Assembly: GCF_902167145.1 (NCBI RefSeq)
Contig: NC_050096.1
Coordinates: 180,641,825-180,705,824 of the forward strand
Length of the DNA stretch: 64,000 bases
Source of the DNA: Zea mays
Lineage: Eukaryota; Streptophyta; Magnoliopsida; Poales; Poaceae
Reading direction: 5' to 3'
Translations under genes and position numbers: made by a program
The notes under the pieces: generated by a model
What the model was told of the DNA's origin: nothing
What the model saw: only the letters and a program-made list of their open reading frames with translations
Databases searched by the model: none
In this document: one piece after another, positions 34,234-45,938 of the stretch
Layout: every line of letters begins with the position of its first letter
Position numbering within the stretch: position 1 is the stretch's first letter

Positions 34234-37200
34234 ATGGCCGACCGGGTAACCGTTGTTTCGCCGCGCGGCCCATGGCCTTTCTCCACCGTCACGACGGACG
34301 ATCTGGAGGCCCTTGTTGCCGATGGTTTGCTTCGCCCTCTCTCCGGTGACCCGCAGCCGGAGTGGATGGCCCCTCCGAGCGGAGCCGCCCCGTCCCCGCC
34401 ACCGGGGTATGTGCTGAGCTTCGTCTCTTTTCACGAGCGGGGGTTTGGAGTGCCGGCAAGTCGTTTCATGCGGGCGATTCTGCACTTCTACGGGGTGGAG
34501 CTGCTCAATCTCAGCCCCAACTCCATCGCGCAAGCAGCCATCTTCGCGGCGGTTTGCGAAGGTTTTTTGGGGATTGCCCCCCACTAGGACCTGTGGACCC
34601 ATCTCTTCTCCGTGGAGCTTTTTGCCTCGACGACGGGGGAAAGAAGAGTTCGCATGGCGGTGCGGGCCGGTGGCTGCATCCTCCAGTATAGGCAGGCGCG
34701 GGTGCATCAGTACATCCCTGCCATCCTCGTGTCTTCGAACAAGGGGTGGCAGCGCCGGTGGTTTTATCTCCGGAATGACGATGGGAGGCTCCCGTCGTTT
34801 TCTCAACGAGTGGTGACCGCCGCCGGCATTAACTGGCGCTATGGGGCCCCGCGCGAGAAACAGAAGAATCTCCAGCCCCTTTTGAAGGCCTTGGAGGAGC
34901 TGCGAGAAGGAGGGCTCACCGCCGTGGGGGTGGTTGCCGCCATTCATCGTCGGAGGGTGCTCCCCTTGACGGAGCGGCGGCTGCCGCTTTCGGAGATGAC
35001 GCCGGGGGTCGACTTGGAGGGTTTGCAGATGTCCTTGGTCCCCCTCCCCGCCGATGACATCCACAAGCGGGTAGCCGACACGGTAGGGAGGTTAGACGCC
35101 GGTGCCCTTACCCAGCTCTTGATGCGTCCCGATCTCGGGTGTGTGTCCCTGATGAGTGTCCGCTCCTTCTTCCTTCTTGTGTCGGATTGCCCTTGGTTCT
35201 CAAAGCCGAGACTTTTCGTCCGTCTCCAGGAGGTGGAGTTTCACAAGCCTTCCCTGCCACCGGTCCCGGAGGACGCGGTGGACCGAGCCGCGCGGAGGGT
35301 CACCTCGGAGAAGAGGAAGGAGAAGAAGGACGCAAAGAAGGCTCGGGCCCGCGAGCGGATGCGGGCTCGGGATGCCTTGGAGAGGCTTCGTCGTCGGCAG
35401 GAGAGGGATGGGCTCCCGAGGGAGCCGTCGCTGGAGACGCCTGACGATGACGATGACGACGATGAAGATGATGAAGACGACGACATGGCTGCCTGCCTCG
35501 GCCTCAGCCCAGATCTGAGGCTGCGCCAGGGGTCGTCGAGCCAGCCCCCGAGCAGGCTGGCGCCGTCGGTATCCGGGGCCGGGACGTTGGGGTCCCGGTT
35601 CGAAGAACGGGGGTAGGCCGAGGGGGTACTTGACCCCTTGGCCGAGGTAGTTGAGGTGACCCCGGGGAGTCAGGCCGACCCGCCTGTTCCCCAAGAGCCG
35701 TTGCCCGTGTCGACTGTACAGGAGGGTGATCCTCGGGTCGTCGTGGCTGTGCCTGGGCAGTCCGTCCCTCTGGTGCCTCGGGCGCCCGAGGCAAGGATGG
35801 TGCCGAAGCCGGCAGCGAGGCTAACCTCGGTGATACCCGCGGGAACCGAGGCTCGAGAGACCTCCCCGCAGGCACGATTGGTCGTGGCCCGGAGTGGGTA
35901 AGTATCTGAGGATACCTTTATCCCGGCTCCTTCTTCGTATGTCCTGATCCTGATCTTTCCTTTCTTCCCAGCAAACGGAGGCACGGTTCGACCGATCTGG
36001 CTCCTCGAAAGGCCCTTAAGACGGCACCAGCTTCTGCGGCCGGTGCTGCATCGGGCCTCGCCGGCCGGCTGGCCTCTACACAAGGTGCCGTCGAGCAGGG
36101 GGTTCAGGCGGCACAGGTTGCCGTGGGGCGAGCTCCCGAGGCTGACCCCTCCGTCGAGGCGGCCGTCGTGCCCAGGGAGACTGCTGGCGCGGCTGCGGCC
36201 TCGAGCCCACCAGACATGTTGCTGGCGCTGGCACCGGCTTCTGCCGAGGCTGTTGCCGTTCTGGCCATGGAGCCACCCGTCGCCGCCGATGCCGAGACGG
36301 CCGAGGCGTCGCTACTTGATGCCTCGGAGGAGGGGGGCGCAGAACCGTGACCCGTCGTGGGGAGCGGCAACCTCGTCCTCACGCGGCGTAGTCCTGACGG
36401 GCGGCGTTAGTCGCTCCAGTTCTGGACCCGTGGTGCTTCGGATCCCCTCTTCGTTCTTGACAATGAGCGAGAGGAGCAGTCTTGGGGCGGGCTTCGTGAG
36501 TGTGCCGAGGCAACGGTGGGGTCGCTTCGGTTGACCTTGGAGGTCCTTTGCAAGGACGTTCCCAAGATCCTCTAGGTAAGGATTTCAGACATACCTTTCA
36601 CGTGATCAAGGCATTCTTTGTGACGCCCCGATTCTTTTCCTCAGGATCTGACAGACCTGAGCGCTGCTAAGTCGTCGTTCATCCGCCGCGAGGCTGATGT
36701 CTGGGGTTCGCTGCGGTTCGTGAGGACCACGCTTGCCGAGGCTACCGAGCGCCTCTCCCAACGGAGCGCCGAGGTGGCGGACCTTCGGTTGCTCTGTGTT
36801 GATCTGGGGGCAGAGGCAGCGGCGGCACGCGCAGAGGCGCAGCAGCGGCAGTTGGAGCTTGGCCAGGTCATCGGCGAGCGGGACCAATCTAGGGGCCGGG
36901 CCGCCGAGGATGAAAGCTGGGCTGAGGCCCTTGCGGCGGACCTAGTCGCGACCGTCGGGTCTGCTCAGTCCGCCCAAGCTGCAGCCTCGGAGCAGTGTGC
37001 CCGAGCCGAAGGTATGTCTTGGCTGTTTTATTATTTTGATTCAGCTTCATTCTTCAACTCGTGTTTGAAGACTTCTGCTTTGGCTGTTTGCAGAGCTCGA
37101 GTCTGCCCTCGACGTGTCCACCAAGGCACTTGCCCAGGCGGCTGAGCAGAAGGAGGTCGACCGCGTGGCCATGTCCAAGGCTATCTCGGCCTTCTGCCAG

Positions 37201-37572
37201 ATCTTCGGTCTTGACGGCGTCCCCTCGGGAAGCTCCCCCCAGAGTCGCCTGCAGGCCTTGGGTGACCACGCGCGCGGCAGACTCCGCGAGGCGCTGCATC
37301 ACAGCGTTAGGCGGGCCTTCGCCGTGCTCGCTTCCCACTATTATGTGGATCTGGAGCGGGTCAGCGAGGGGTATTGCCATCCCAATGAAGATGAAGCTGC
37401 CCTGGCCAAAGTCCAGAGGCTTGACGCGGCCGCCGCGGGCCCAAGCGCGGTGCTGGCGACCACCTTCGAAGCAGAGATCCTTCCATTTGCGCCGTCGTCC
37501 GAGGCCAGGAGGGATCTCGTCGAGGGTGGAAACGAAGCCGAGGGCGCGGCTCCTTCTCCGGGCGACGCCTGA
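34234..37572 (+). pseudogene. Antisense ORF of Huck G, four exons, five in-frame stops
   Basis: Predicted exons are 34234-35897, 35972-36575, 36645-37011 and 37094-37572, all with GT-AG introns of 68-82 bp. The summed length is 3114 nt, exactly 1038 codons. In-frame stops are TAG 34585, TAG 35614, TGA 36348, TAG 36408 and TAG 36573. The N-terminal 250 residues have FVSFHERGFGVPASRF, LNLSPNSIAQAA and WQRRWFYLRND, aligned in order with the conserved block of the aORFs in A, D, E and F; I place both in the Transposase_28 family. A K/R-rich coiled coil and a D/E run (about 35430-35485) follow, then P/A/V-rich sequence, and coiled-coil-like exons 3-4. Role unknown. Confidence 0.75.
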
Positions 37573-38040
37573 TCCTGCCAGAGCAGTTTATTTTGAATGC
37601 GTATGTGTCTTTTGCAGCCGCCGAGGCCCAAACACTTTGTCGTCGTAATATAAAGCTGTGTCTCTTTTCCTCCTGTTTTGCGTATCCGGACTCGTTCGTC
37701 AGTAGCATGATTGCTTACCCAAATAAGAGTTATTTTTCGCGGTAGGTGACGAGTGAGGTATCCGTATCCTGGAGGCGTAGGAGTCCCTTGGCTCGGTCGG
37801 CCTTGCCACTTACATGCACTCTTATTCGTTTCTCGAGGTCCTGTTACTAATATAGCCGGGAGACGCGAAAGTCGTTTTGGTGGAAGACTTCTTTCGAGGA
37901 AAATTTTGACGCAGAGGGGGTTCCCCCCTTTCTAGCCCCCGAGGGAGGGTCGGGCTTTGCCGAGGCAAGGCTGACCCTTCCTTGATGGTTAGACTTTGTT
38001 GGCGTATGTAAACGAGGTGTATGAACGACTTGAAAACATC
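37573..38040. other. Spacer between Huck antisense ORF and pol
   Basis: The two convergent genes end at 37572 (+) and 38041 (-). Between them lies non-coding sequence with no repeat array comparable to those of A, D and E. Confidence 0.5.
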
Positions 38041-39448
38041 TTAAGGGTAGAAGCGACGTAGCTGTCGGATGTTCCAAGCGTTGCTGTAGACCTCGCCTTG
38101 ACTGTTGGCCAGCTTGTATGTTCCGGGCTTCAAAATCTTGGCGATGATGAATGGCCCTTCCCAGGGAGGCGTGAGCTTGTGGCGCCCTCGGGCGTCTTGT
38201 CGTAGCCGAAGCACCAAGTCGCCCACCTGGAGGTCTCGGGACCAAACCCCTCGGGCGTGGTAGCGTCGCAGGGACTGCTGATACCGCGCCGAGTGTAGTA
38301 AGGCCATGTCCCGAGCCTCTTCCAGCTGGTCCAGTGAGTCTTCTCGGTTGGTTCGATTGCTTCGGTCGTCGTACGCCTTCGTCCTCGGGGATCCATATTC
38401 TAAGTCTGTGGGCAGGATAGCCTCAGCCCCATGGACTAGAAAGAACGGCGTGAAGCCCGTGGCTCGGCTTGGCGTCGTCCTCAGGCTCCAGACCACCGAG
38501 GGGAGTTCCTTCATCCATCGCCCATCGATCTTGTTGAGGTCGTTGTAGATCCGTGGCTTGAGTCCTTGCAGAATCATGTCGTTGGCACGCTCTACTTGCC
38601 CATTCGTCATGGGGTGAGCTACGGCGGCCCAGTCCACCCGGATGTGGTGATCCTCGCAGAAGTCCAGGAACTTTCTGCCGGTGAACTGGGTGCCGTTGTC
38701 GGTGATGATGGAGTTTGGGACCCCAAAGCGATGGATGATGTTGGTGAAGAACGCCACCGCCTGTTCGGACCTGATGATGTTTAGGGGTCGGACCTCGATC
38801 CACTTGGAGAATTTGTCGATGGCGACCAGCAGGTGCGTGTAGCCCCTGGGTGCCTTCTGCAAGGGACCGACGAGGTCCAGACCCCACACAACAAACGACC
38901 AGGTGATGGGTATTGTCTGTAGAGCCTGAGCGGGCAGGTGGGTCTGCCTTGCGTAGAATTGACACCCTTGGCAGGTGCGTATAATCCTAGTGGCGTCGGC
39001 CACCGCGGTTGGCCAGTAGAAACCCTGTCGGAAGGCGTTTCCAACAAGGGCTCGAGGAGTTGCATGATGACCGCAAGCCCCCGAGTGTATTTCTTGTAAT
39101 AACTCCTGACCTTCGGTGATGGATATGCATCGCTGGAGGATGCCTGAGGGGCTTCGGTGGTAGAGCTCCTTCCCGTCACCCAGCAAGACGAACGACTTGG
39201 CGCGCCGCGCCAGTCGCCGAGCTTCGGCTCTTTCGAGGGGTAGCTCTCCTCGGTGGAGATATTGCAGGTACGGGGTCTGCCAGTTTTGATTAGGCGGGAC
39301 CCCATTCCGCTCTTCCTCGACGCGCAGTGCCTCACCCTCGGGGGTCGAGGGTGCCTCGGGCTGAGCCGAGGGCACCTCGGACAGGACCGAGACCTTCTCG
39401 GGCTCGGGCGTGTCGTCGGTCTTGACGGAGGGTTGGCGTAGGTCTCAG
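38041..39448 (-). pseudogene. pol: Integrase of Huck G
   Basis: This frame is open from a TGA at 39446-39448 to the stop at 38041. The zinc-binding region has HSGACGHH and CQGCQFYARQTH. The catalytic core shows WGLDLVGP, DNGTQFTGRK and NGQVERAN, the D, D-35-E triad of gypsy integrases. The C-terminal part has GDLVLRL and WEGPFIIAKIL, typical of the GPY/F module. It is the best-preserved part of this pol; only the upstream stop separates it from RNase H. Confidence 0.9.
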
Positions 39449-40300
39449 GAGAAGACGTCCGGAGGAACCGTTGTCCGCCCCGAGGCTATCTTAGCCAGCT
39501 CGTCCGCAGTCTCGTTGTATCGTCGGGCGATGTGGTTGAGCTCGAGCCCGTAGAACTTGTCCTCTAGGCGCCAAACCTCATCGCAGTAGGCTTCCATCTT
39601 CGGGTCGCGGCAGTGGGAGTTCTTCATGACTTGGTCGATGACAAGCTGCGAGTCGCCACGAGCGTCGAGGCGTCAGACCCCTAGCTCGATGGCGATGCGC
39701 AACCCATTAACTAGAGCCTCGTACTCGGCCACGTTGTTGGACGCTGGGAAATGGAGGCGCAACACGTATCGGAGGTGCTTCCCGAGGGGTGAGATGAAGA
39801 GCAGGCCCGCGCCCACTCCTGTTTTCATCAACGACCCGTCGAAAAACATGGTCCAGAGTTCCGGTTGGATCAGAGCTGCTGGAAGCTGGGTGTCGACCCA
39901 TTCAGCCACAAAGTCTGCCAAGACTTGGGACTTGATGGCCTTCCGAGGGGCGAACGAGATTGTCTCGCCCATGATCTCCACTGCCCACTTTAAAATCCTA
40001 CCCGAGGCCTCTCGGCACTGGATGATCTCTCCCAGGGGGAAGGATGACACCATAGTCACCGGATGAGACTCGAAGTAGTGTCACAACTTTCGCCGAGTCA
40101 GAATTACCGCGTACAGTAGCTTCTGGATTTGCGGGTAGCGGATTTTGGTCTCGGACAGTACTTCACTGATGAAGTAGACCGGCCTCTGGACGGGCAATGC
40201 ATGCCCCTCTTCTCGTCTCTCGACCACGATCGCGGTGCTGACCACCTGAGTGGTAGCGGCGACGTAGATCAAGAGGGCTTCTCCGGCAGTGGGGGCACCA
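39449..40300 (-). pseudogene. pol: RNase H of Huck G
   Basis: It joins the RT thumb (about 40300-40081) to RNase H. WTMFFDGSL carries the first catalytic D, NNVAEYEALVNGL the catalytic E, and SQLVI the next strand. Stops near 40079 and at about 39670 (TGA) break it. Confidence 0.8.
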
Positions 40301-41284
40301 AGATGGGCGCACATGTAAGGAGCGCCTTTAGGTTCCCGAGGGCTTCCTCGGCCTCGGAGGTCCAAGTGAAGCGCTCGGTCTTCCTCAAGAGGCGGTACAG
40401 AGGTAGGCCTCTTTCGCCGAGGCGTGAGATGAAACGGCTCAGAGCCGCAAGGCATCCCATGACCCTCTGTACTCCATTCATGTCCTTGATGGGGCCCATG
40501 TTGGTGATGGCCGCGATTTTCTCCGGGTTGGCCTCGATGCCCTGCTCGGAGACGATGAACCCCAGGAGCATGCCTCGGGGGACTCCGAAGACACACTTCT
40601 CGGGATTAAGTTTTACGCCTTTCGCCTTGAGACACCAGAATGTCGTTTCAAGGTCGGAAAGGAGGTCGGAGGCTTTCCTCGTCTTGACTACGATGTCATC
40701 GACGTAAGCCTCGACCGTTCGACCAATGTGCTCTCCGAACACGTGGTTCATGCACCTTTGGTATGTGGCACCCGCATTCCTCAAACCGAATGGCGTAGTA
40801 ACGTAGCAGTACATGCCAAAGGGTGTGATGAAAGAAGTCGCGAGCTGGTCGGACTCTTTCATCCTGATTTGGTGATACCCTGAGTAGGCATCGAGGAAAG
40901 ACAGGGTTTCACACCCAGCAGTGGAATCCACGATTTGATCGATGTGAGGCAGAGGGTAGGGAACCTTCGGACATGCTTTGTTTAGACTAGTGTAGTCTAC
41001 ACACATCCACCATTTCCCTCCTTTCTTTCTCACAAACACAGGGTTGGCAAGCCATTCGGGATGGAATACCTCTTTGATGAACCCTGCAGCCATCAGCTTC
41101 TGGATCTCCTTGCCTATGGCTCTGCGCTTTTCTTTGTAGAATCGGCGCAGAGGCTGCTTCACGGGTCGAGCTCCAGCTCGGATATCAAGCGAACGGCGAC
41201 ATCCCTCGGTATGCCAGGCATGTCCAAGGGACTCCACGCAAAAACTTCGGCGTTCGCGCGGAGGAAGTCGACGAGCACTGCTTC
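40269..41284 (-). pseudogene. pol: Reverse transcriptase of Huck G
   Basis: The RT frame is open from 41237 to 40269. It contains WWMCVDYTSLNKACPK, LDAYSGYHQI, FGLRNAGATYQ and the catalytic AYVDDIVVKT. A frame change near 40290 joins it to RNase H, and one lies upstream near 41240. Confidence 0.9.
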
Positions 41285-42414
41285 CTATTTGGGGTCGAGC
41301 TCGAAGCCGATCCAGACTTGCTTGGAGGTGTCGTTGTTGGGGTCGAGAGGGACGGACTTAACCGTCTTAGCTGGCTCGAAGTTGCCGGCGTGGCGCTTCG
41401 CATCTGGCGCCTCTTTAGAGAGGCTCTCCAGGTCGGCGATGAGGGCTTCAGATTCGGCGAGGGCCTCGGCGTACTCCACGCATTCCACGTCGCATTCGTA
41501 CGCGTGTCGGTACGTGGAGCCGATGGTGATGACTCCGTTGGGGCCCAACATCTTGAGCTTGAGGTAGGTGTAGTTGGGGACGACCATGAACTTGGCGTAG
41601 CATGGCCTCCCCAGCACTGTGTGGTAGGTTCCTCGGAACCCGACCACCTCGAACGTGAGGGTTTCCTTTCGGAAGTTGGAGGGAGTCCCGAAGCAGACGG
41701 GCAGATCAAGTTGTCCGAGGGGTTGGACGCGTTTCCCGGGGATGATCCCGTGAAAAGGCGCCACGCTGGCCCGGATCGAGGACAGATCGATCTGCAGGAG
41801 CCCGAGGGTCTCGGCGTAGATGATGTTGAGGCTGCTGCCTCTGTCCATGAGGACCTTGGTAAGCCTGATGTTGCTGATGACGGGATCGACAACGAGTGGG
41901 TACTTTCCCGGACTCGGCACGTGGTCGGGGTGGTCTCCCTGGTCGAAGGTGATGGGCTTGTCAGACCAGTCTAGGTAGACTGGCGCCGCCACCTTCACCG
42001 AGTAGACCTCCCGGCGCTCTTGCTTGCGGTGCCGAGCCGAGGCGTTCGCCACTTGCCCACCATAGATCATGAAGCAGCCATGGACCTCGGGGAACTCCTC
42101 TGCCTTGTGATCCTCCTTCTTGTCGTTGTTGTGGGCTCTGCCACCTTCCGCCGGTGGCCCGGCCTTGTGGAAGTAGCGCCGAAGCATGACGCACTCCTCA
42201 AGGGTGTGCTTGACGGGACCCTGATGATAGGGGCACGACTCCTTGAGCATCTCGTCGAACAGGTTGGCGCCTCTGGGAGGCTTCCGAAGGTTCCTGTGCT
42301 CGGCGGCGGCGACAAGGTCCGCGTCGGCGGCGTCGCGTTTCGCTTGCGACTTCTTCTTGCCCTTCTTCTTGGTGCCGCGCTGAGCGGATGCCTCGGGGAC
42401 GTCTTCCGGCTAGC
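41285..42414 (-). pseudogene. gag C-terminus and protease of Huck G
   Basis: This frame is open from about 42412 to the TAG at 41285. The upstream part has CPYHQGPVKHTLEECVML, a degenerate CCHC-like nucleic-acid-binding motif. The protease region reads VLMDRGSSLNII; the usual active-site triplet of this group is D-G-G or D-S/T-G, so the second residue, R, looks like a damaging change. TVLGRPCYAKFM follows, typical of the flap and post-flap region. Confidence 0.8.
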
Positions 42415-43400
42415 GCCCCTGAGGCTGCTTGTCCTTCCGAAAGATGGCCTCGACCGCCTCCTGACCAGAGGCGAACTTGGTGGCGATGTCCATCAGCTCG
42501 CTCGCCCTGGTGGGAGTCTTGCGACCCAGCTTGCTCACCAGGTCGCGGCAAGTGGTGCCGGCGAGGAACGCGCTGATGACATCCGAGTCGGTGATGTTGG
42601 GCAGCTCGATGCGCTGCTTCGAAAATCGTCGGATGTAGTCCCAGAGGGATTCTCCCGGCTGCTGGCGGCAGCTTCGGAGATCCCAGGAGTTCCCAGGGCG
42701 CACGTACATGCCCTAGAAGTTGCCGGTGAAGGCTTTGACCAGGTCGTCCCAGTTGGAGATCTGCGAAGGGGGCAGATGCTCCAACCAGGCTTGGGCGACG
42801 TCAGAGAGGAACAGGGGAAGGTTGCGGATGATGAGGTTGTCATCGTCCGTTCCACCCAGCTAGCAAGGCCAGCCGGTAGTCCACGAGCCACAGTTCCGGT
42901 TTTGACTCCCCCGAGTACTTGGTGATGGTAGTCGGGGTTCGGAACCGGGTCGGGAACGGCGCCCGTCGTATGGCCCGGCTGAAAGCTCGCGGACCGGGTG
43001 GTTCGGGCGAGGGGCCCCGATCCTCCCCGCTGTCGTAGCGTCCCCCACGCCTGGGGTGGTAGCCTTGGCGCACCTTCTCGTCGAGGTGGGCTCGACGGTC
43101 GCGGCGGTGCTCGTTGCCGAGGCGTCCCAGGGCCGCAGGCGCTGTGTTCCGCGTGCGCCCGGTGTGGACCGAGGCTTCCCGCATGAATCGGGAAGTCGCG
43201 GCACGATGCTCCGGGGGGTACCCCTGCCTTCGGGAGGCAGAGCTTTCGGCCCATCGGACCGCGGCATCTTCCAGGAGATTCTTGAGCTCTCCCTGGATAC
43301 GCCGCCCCTCGGTGGTGGATGGTTCCGGCATCGCTCGGAGTAGTATCGCTGCTGCAGCCAGGTTCTGGCCGACCCCACTGGAAGCCGGGGGTAGCCTTGC
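42415..43400 (-). pseudogene. gag: gag capsid region of Huck G
   Basis: A TAG near 42412 separates this from the protease frame. The capsid (retrotrans_gag) signature includes ESLWDYIRRFSKQR and ITDSDVISAFLAGTT (about 42660-42540). Upstream, to 43331, the frame reads ITKYSGESKPELWLVDYRLA. Frame changes lie near 42715 and 42850. It is homologous in plan, but not closely in sequence, to the gag of A, D and E. Confidence 0.8.
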
Positions 43401-43502
43401 CCTGGCATCGTCAGCGATGCGGTGCTGGACGTCCTGGGGTAGATGACGCGCTTCTCCATTCGGTGCTCGGCCTGCCCACTCCTACTCGATATTTTGCCGA
43501 AG

Positions 43503-44288
43503 CTACACAAGTTGTCCTGCTTCCTCGTCGAGCCTGGCCTGCATCTCGCGGATTTGCTCGAGCTGTGCGTCCTGACCCCCCGCAGGGACTGGGACCACAG
43601 CTAGCTCCTGAAGGATGTCAACGCGAGGCGCAGGCCTAGGGGGATCACCGTCCTCCGGCATACCAAGATGGTTGCCTTCGTCGAGACCCCTAGATCGACG
43701 TGGAAGCATTCGCGACTTGGGCCACAGTCCTCATCGCCGAGGCTGTGGCTATTATCGGAGCAATCGGAGAGGCAGTAGTCACACGCGGTCATGAAGTCCC
43801 GCATGGCACTGGGGTTATCGAGCCCGGAAAAATCCCAACCGGAGTCGGGGTCGTCATCTTCCTCGGAACCCAGGGGCCCGTAGGTCGAGACGACCGTCAG
43901 TCGGTCCCAGGTCGACCGCATATGATACCCTGGAGGGTTTGGACATGCCTTTATGAAAGCGTCCACCGAAGCGGGTCGCTTGGTGGGTCGCAGCGGAATC
44001 CAAAAGGCATGGGATGGGAAACGGACGGTACCTCTTGATCGACGGAGGGTGACGAAGTCGCGTCAGGGATGGACTGCACCGTCGTCTCAGGTACGAGGCT
44101 AACGCCCAGCAAGTCCTTCGCGAGCGTGCTGGCGTCGTCCGTCTGCTTGGGGTTGGCGTGTCGCGGGGAAACGACGCTCGTCTTCGTCTCAGACGCGAGG
44201 TCAACGCCCGACGTGTCCCCCGCTGGGGCGCCGGCGCCGCCGACTCGCTCGACAGCCGACGAGGTGCCGCCTTCTGCTTGGCCATGCC
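43503..44288 (-). pseudogene. gag: gag N-terminus of Huck G, several frame breaks
   Basis: An ATG at 44285 starts MAKQKAAPRR. The frame switches near 44250, continuing with ERVGGAGAPAGDTSGVDLA, then near 43960 to MDAFIKACPNPPGYHMRS, then near 43690. Between 43400 and 43503 the frame contains stops. The order is that of a plant gypsy gag N-terminus; the exact joints are uncertain. Confidence 0.6.
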
Positions 44289-44572
44289 TGCCCCGCCTCC
44301 TCCTCTGTCGGGGGGGGAAGGTGACGGGACAGACCCGGATATTGCTCTTCCGCCATGTGGGGAAGACGTCGTTGATTCCGCCGCCGGCGGGCGGGCTGAC
44401 GGCCGCCATTGTCGTTGTCGCGCGGCGGAGGAAGGAGTATCATGTCGTAGCTGTCGTCGAGGGACATGAACTCAAGACTCCCGAAACGGAGTACCGTCCC
44501 GGGTTGGAGTGGTTGCTAGAGACTACCCATCTGAAGCTTGACAGGAAGTTGTTCGTCAACACGCAGCAGGCC

Positions 44573-44590
44573 CCTACCTGGCGCGCCAAC
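44573..44590 (-). other. Primer binding site of Huck G
   Basis: Next to the 5' LTR the minus strand reads GTTGGCGCGCCAGGTAGGGG. TGGCGCGCCAGGTAGG begins 2 bases from the LTR end. Confidence 0.75.
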
Positions 44591-45938
44591 TGTCGGCGTT
44601 TCGACCCCGGGGGGTCCCTGGACCGACGAGTAAATTGTCGCTGCGTGTCCCAGCCCAGATGGGTCGGCGCGAGACGGAACACAAAGGGGGGAGAAACAGC
44701 AAGGGGAAACCGTGGCCTTCGTGTTGTTTTGCGCCCAGGGCGAATGCGCTTGCAGTAGGGGGTTACAAGCGCTCGCGTGGGAGAGGGAGAGAGAGAGAGC
44801 CTTGTGCGTCGGCCCGTTCTCCCGCGCGGCCAACCTTCTCGTACGAGAGCCCTGGACCTTCCTTTTATAGGCGTAAGGAGAGGGCCCAGGTGTACAATGG
44901 GGGGTGTAGCAATGTGCTAACGTGTCTAGCAGAGCGGAGCCAGAGCCCTAAGTACATGCCGTCGTGGCTGTCGGAGAGGTTTTGGCGCCCTGTTCATGTG
45001 ATGTCGTGGCTGTAGGAGGAGCGCTTGAGCCCCGTGGAAGTACAGCTGTCGGGGCTGTCGGATCCTTGCTGACGTCTCCTTGCTTCCGTAAGGGGCTGAG
45101 AACCGCCGTCGTCATGGAGCACGCGGGGTGCCATCATTACATGTTTTACCGGGGCGAGCCAGATGAGATGCCGGTCTTGTTCCCCGTAGCCTGAGCTAGC
45201 TAGGGGTAGGATAATGATGGCCCCCCTTGTGACGTGGTCGGTCCGAGCCCGGGGTTGGGCGAGGCGGAGGCTCCTCCGAGGTCAAGGCTGAGTCCGAGCC
45301 CTGGGGTCGGGCGAGGCGGAGACCGTCGTCTGAGGTCGAGGTTGAGTCCGAGCCCTGGGGTCGGGCGAGGCGGAATCTGTCGTCCGGCGTCGAGGTTGAG
45401 TCCGAGCCCTGGGGTCGGGCAAGGCCGAGCTTCCTATGTCACCCGAGGCTGGACTTAGCTGCTGTCAGCCTCACTCTGTCGAGTGGCACAGCAGTCGGAG
45501 CAGCGTAGGCGGCGCTGTTTTCCTGTCAGGTCGGTAAGTGGAGCGGCAAAGTGACTGCGGTCACTTCGGCCCTGTCGACTGAGGAGCGCGCGTCAGGATA
45601 AGGTGTCAGTTGATCCTTGCATTAAATGCTCCTGCGATACGGTCGGTTGGCGTGGCGATATAGCCAAGGTTGCTTCTCCGCGAAGCCTGCCCGAGCTGGG
45701 CCTCGGGCAAGTCGAAGGTGCGTCCGTTGCTTGAGGAGACCCTCGGGCGAGACGTGAATCCTCCTGGGTCGGCTGCCTTTGCCCGAGGCTGGGCTCGGGC
45801 GAGGCGAGATCGTGTCCCTTGAGTGGACGGAGCCCTAACCTGAATTGCGCCCATCAAGCCTTTGCAGCTTTGTGCTGATGGGGGGTTACCAGCTGAGATT
45901 AGGAGTCTTGGGGGTACCCCTAATTATGGTCCCCGACA
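44591..45938 (-). repeat. 5' LTR of Huck G (1348 bp)
   Basis: Same ends as the 3' LTR. The minus-strand TATA box (CTATAAAAGG) is at 44861-44870. By eye about 50-55 positions differ from the 3' LTR, near 4%, many of them at CG or its products TG and CA. Confidence 0.95.

Larger units (their letters stand above)
27008..45938 (-). mobile_element. Huck-type gypsy element G
   Basis: LTRs are at 27008-28358 (3') and 44591-45938 (5'), with a perfect 5 bp target duplication. Without the solo LTR it carries, the element is 14.6 kb. On the minus strand it encodes gag, protease, RT, RNase H and integrase; on the plus strand, between pol and the 3' LTR, a four-exon antisense ORF. All coding parts contain stops or frameshifts. 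The LTR end sequence and GC-rich repeats match Huck as I remember it. It is inserted in exon 1 of the element F antisense ORF. Confidence 0.9.

Noticed and set aside
34150..35064. 304-codon minus-strand frame opposite the Huck antisense ORF
   Set aside because: The plus-strand frame has the conserved domain, introns and codon pattern; the minus-strand frame has neither domain nor relatives that I recognise.
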